Source: Gemmatimonadota bacterium (GTDB lineage: Bacteria; Gemmatimonadota; Gemmatimonadetes; Longimicrobiales; Gaopeijiaceae). From it: 7,211 nucleotides of DNA. Where the stretch lies: contig JAHHMJ010000535.1 in assembly GCA_018678395.1 (NCBI GenBank), forward strand, positions 1-7,211, written 5' to 3'. Below the pieces are notes generated by a model, which saw only the letters and a program-made list of their open reading frames with translations, was not told the DNA's origin and searched no databases. Position numbers and translations under genes: made by a program. Positions 5,070 to 7,211 of this stretch are shown here, piece after piece (positions within the stretch are counted from its first letter, which is position 1; each line of letters starts with the position of its first letter).

Positions 5070-6365
5070 TCACGGGCCCGAATCGCTGATCAGGTCGGAC
5101 ATCAGATCAGCGAGACGCTCCGCGCCCGCACGGGCGTCGAAGTTGGACGTCGCGTGTCTCCTCGCCGCCTCGCCCAGCGCCTGCCTCGCATCTGAATCTT
5201 CGAACAACCCCGCCACAGCGTGTGCGAATCCTTCGACGTCCTCCCGGATCACGATGTTCGTGCCATCCGTGAAATCGAGGCCTTCGGCGCCGATCTCCGT
5301 CGATACGATCGCTTTGCCGTAGGCGGCGGCCTCGCAGAGCTTGATCCTCGTTCCACCACCGAAGGTGATGGGACAGCAGACCACGTTGCACGAGGCGTAG
5401 ACTTCATCCAGATCGTCTACGAATCCGGCGAATACGATACCGGGCAGATCCGATGGCATCACGCGGCCCGGCGGATGCCTGCCGACGATGACCAGTTCCG
5501 CTCGAGGGCATCTGGCCCGCACGGTCGGCCAGATCGATCGGCAGAGCAGATCCACCGCCACGGCGTTCGGCTCATACCGCAGATCGCCGATGAACAGGGC
5601 TCTGTGTCTCGAGTGACCCTCCCGATCGGAATCTCGAAGATCCGGGATCCTGACCGTATTGGGCAGCACATCGATCCGGCCGTAACGGCGCAGGCGGTCG
5701 AGGTATCGCTTGTCCTGAACCGAGCAGACCAGGCTGGCGTCAGCCAGACGAGAGCCCGCAGCTTCCGCCCGCGCCAGGCCGAGCACGCGAGCGTAGTCGA
5801 CGATCTTCGACACGTAGAATCCAAGCTCGCGCAGCGCTCTGTAGCGCGCCTTGTGTTCTACATCGTCGAGGTCGAATACGACGGCGGAGGGCAGTTCTCC
5901 CGCGGCGATCTCGAGCACCGGCAGGATCGCCGCCAGTCTGTGGACGAACAGGAGGCCGGGGCCGATCGTGTTCAGTAGCGATCTGATCGCCCCGATGGCA
6001 TCCGCCTGTACGAAACTGGAATAGAAGCGGTCCTCGCGAACGTCGAGAGGTTCGAAGAGGACCCGCAGGGCCGAACCGGCGTCATCGTGCGGGTTCTCGC
6101 GGCCCTCCAGCTCGATGATGTGGCACGTCGCGGAGACCCCCCAATACGTCCGCAGATCATCAGCCAATCGATCGGGCTCGAGGATCGGCTGATCCTGGTC
6201 GGGGCGGATCAGAAACGCGATGTGCAGAGACCGATTCAGCCTGCTGCATGCATCCAGCAGCACCCTCATGCGTCGATGGGTACCCGATACCGCGGTCTCC
6301 GGCGGCCCAGGATAGGTCGCCGACAGGAAGAGCACCGGCGACTGCGCTGTAGGTTCTTGTGTCAA
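5070..6365 (-). CDS. GT-B glycosyltransferase, GT4-like
   Basis: The product is 431 residues, complete, ending with TGA at 5070-5072. It is expected to transfer a sugar from a nucleotide donor to a glycan or lipid acceptor in the cytoplasm. The N-terminal fold begins with Val-Leu-Phe-Leu-Ser-Ala-Thr-Tyr-Pro (11-19), with a Ser-Gly-Thr-His-Arg-Arg-Met segment (27-33) and Phe-Asp-Leu-Asp-Asp-Val-Glu (164-170). The C-terminal donor-binding fold has Leu-Phe-Ile-Gly-Asp-Leu-Arg-Tyr-Glu-Pro-Asn (257-267), Leu-Val-Ile-Val-Gly (291-295) and Gly-Gly-Gly-Thr-Arg-Ile-Lys-Leu-Cys-Glu-Ala-Ala-Ala-Tyr-Gly-Lys (336-351), the region that grips the nucleotide sugar, with Glu345 as the usual conserved acid. 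Sugar specificity cannot be read. The start is TTG at 6365: no ATG or GTG occurs in frame between it and the amidohydrolase stop, and GTG at 6335 would cut into the first strand. No ribosome site precedes it. It lies 43 bases after the amidohydrolase, so co-transcription is possible. Confidence 0.88.
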   Translation of the reverse strand: MTQEPTAQSPVLFLSATYPGPPETAVSGTHRRMRVLLDACSRLNRSLHIAFLIRPDQDQPILEPDRLADDLRTYWGVSATCHIIELEGRENPHDDAGSALRVLFEPLDVREDRFYSSFVQADAIGAIRSLLNTIGPGLLFVHRLAAILPVLEIAAGELPSAVVFDLDDVEHKARYRALRELGFYVSKIVDYARVLGLARAEAAGSRLADASLVCSVQDKRYLDRLRRYGRIDVLPNTVRIPDLRDSDREGHSRHRALFIGDLRYEPNAVAVDLLCRSIWPTVRARCPRAELVIVGRHPPGRVMPSDLPGIVFAGFVDDLDEVYASCNVVCCPITFGGGTRIKLCEAAAYGKAIVSTEIGAEGLDFTDGTNIVIREDVEGFAHAVAGLFEDSDARQALGEAARRHATSNFDARAGAERLADLMSDLISDSGP

Positions 6366-6408
6366 AGGGCGACCACAGTCTGCGTGAAATCTCGTATCCC
6401 CTGAGGAC

Positions 6409-7211
6409 TCAGCGACCTCCGCCCCCTACCACGAAGGGCGCTCGCACGATGTCCATCTCGGCCCCCTCCCACGACTCGGCGACGATCCGCTCGATCTCGG
6501 CGAGCATCCGGCCGTTCTCGATCACGATGCCGTCCTTGACGGTGTGCAGGATCCCGCGGGTCCGATACATCTCGCGCGTCTCCGGGTCCATCCGGATGGT
6601 ACCAAACGGATAGAGCGTCTTGAAGTCCCACGCCGGGTTCCCGTCCACCACGAGCAGGTCGGCGACGTACCCGGGCTGGATCATGCCGAGGTGCGGCTCG
6701 CCGAGGAAATCCGCGCTGTTTTTCTGCGCGGTCCGCAGAACCTCGAGGGGGTGCATGCCCGACTCCAGGACGAGCTGCAACTCCCGGATGTTGCCGAAGC
6801 CGCCCGTGGACCACTGGTAGTTGTCGTCGGTGCCGAAGACGACCGTCCCGCCCCGCTTGTTGAACTCGAAGATCATCTTCGCCCACAGGTCGTACATGTA
6901 GGTCCAGTTGAACTCGTCCTGCGAGGTCCAGTCGTACTGGAACGCGGCATGCATGTCCGGGCTCGGCAGGTGCCAGTCCCAGAGCGCCTTGTGGGTGTAC
7001 TTCTCGTGCCACGGCAGGCCGTGCGCGCGGACGATGTCGCGATTCGCCTCGTAGGTGGCGCGGTTGGGCTGCATCACCGTCCCGAAGTGAACGAGCGAGT
7101 CGACCAGGGTGTTGAGCAGGAACTCCCGGGACTCCGGGTTCGTCCCCACCTCCCGCCATACCCGGGCCGCCTCGCGGAAGCGGATGTTCTCGTCCTGGTA
7201 GCGGTAGTCGG
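6409..7211 (-). CDS. Amidohydrolase-family protein, C-terminal part (start beyond window)
   Basis: The frame is open from the right edge to TGA at 6409-6411, giving 266 residues of a protein probably about twice as long; the start is outside the window and the in-frame GTG at 7149 is internal. It belongs to the metal-dependent amidohydrolase superfamily (imidazolonepropionase/prolidase-like branch), which hydrolyses C-N bonds of amides or cyclic amides. Seen: Val-Val-Phe-Gly-Thr-Asp-Asp (123-129), where Asp128 is the likely metal-binding/catalytic Asp at the end of a barrel strand; a helix Ile-Arg-Glu-Leu-x3-Leu-Glu-Ser-Gly-Met-His-Pro-Leu-Glu-Val-Leu (141-158); Ala-Gln-Lys-Asn-Ser-Ala-Asp-Phe-Leu-Gly (161-170); and the C-terminal beta-sandwich signature Gly-x-Ile-x-Pro-Gly-Tyr-Val-Ala-Asp-Leu-Leu-Val-Val-Asp-Gly-Asn-Pro (175-191), then Val-Lys-Asp-Gly-Ile-Val-Ile-Glu-Asn-Gly-Arg (224-234). 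The N-terminal His-x-His site is not in view. Substrate unknown; some relatives are exported enzymes. Its role appears unrelated to the glycan genes. Confidence 0.88.
   Translation of the reverse strand, partial: DYRYQDENIRFREAARVWREVGTNPESREFLLNTLVDSLVHFGTVMQPNRATYEANRDIVRAHGLPWHEKYTHKALWDWHLPSPDMHAAFQYDWTSQDEFNWTYMYDLWAKMIFEFNKRGGTVVFGTDDNYQWSTGGFGNIRELQLVLESGMHPLEVLRTAQKNSADFLGEPHLGMIQPGYVADLLVVDGNPAWDFKTLYPFGTIRMDPETREMYRTRGILHTVKDGIVIENGRMLAEIERIVAESWEGAEMDIVRAPFVVGGGGR

Noticed and set aside
6401..6412. Palindrome CTGAGGACTCAG at the amidohydrolase stop codon
   Set aside because: The stem is only five pairs with a two-base spacer, has no T-tract, and is within chance expectation, so it was not called a terminator.
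6362..7159. A 265-codon minus-strand open frame
   Set aside because: It is a shifted frame over the amidohydrolase, Arg/Ala/Pro-rich; the frame ending at 6409 carries the family motifs.
1..7211. CRISPR arrays, tRNA or rRNA genes, transposases, integrases
   Set aside because: I looked on both strands and found no regularly spaced direct repeats, no cloverleaf-like segment and no open frame with transposase or integrase motifs.

Overview
The window is a GC-rich stretch of bacterial chromosome. It most resembles Gemmatimonadota or a related environmental lineage. That assignment is inference and rests on three things: the decayed kinase start at 619 has the N-terminal pattern of the Ser/Thr kinases expanded in that phylum, the lipoprotein has a Cys-Asp-Asp-Pro-Thr start common there, and the amidohydrolase is of a type often seen there. 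No rRNA or tRNA gene is present to settle it.

Layout: (1) 1-501 (+) is the 3' part of a Stf0-like sulfotransferase. (2) 502-1203 holds no intact gene. It carries two gene relics: the start of a Ser/Thr protein kinase (+, about 619-779) with a frameshift and lost catalytic features, and a TatD-type metal-dependent hydrolase (-, about 830-1145) lacking its N-terminus and at least one metal ligand. (3) 1204-2734 (-) holds a signal-peptide lipoprotein of unknown function, followed 67 bases downstream by a small protein with an HHIVE motif and a second His cluster, reminiscent of HNH-like toxin domains. A strong hairpin lies just past that gene. (4) 2735-3026 is a divergent intergenic region. (5) 3027-5033 (+) encodes a full-length membrane-anchored NDP-sugar 4,6-dehydratase of the WbpM/CapD type. 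(6) 5070-7211 (-) holds a complete GT4-like glycosyltransferase, convergent with the dehydratase, and upstream of it the C-terminal half of an amidohydrolase that runs off the window.

Three genes point to surface-glycan synthesis: the dehydratase makes a 4-keto-6-deoxy sugar nucleotide, the glycosyltransferase adds a sugar, and the sulfotransferase could add sulfate. They are not in one operon: orientation changes several times and remnants lie between them. The picture is a rearranged, variable glycan region rather than a clean biosynthetic operon. The most unusual intact item is the HHIVE protein and its lipoprotein neighbour. I see no evidence strong enough to call a new system.
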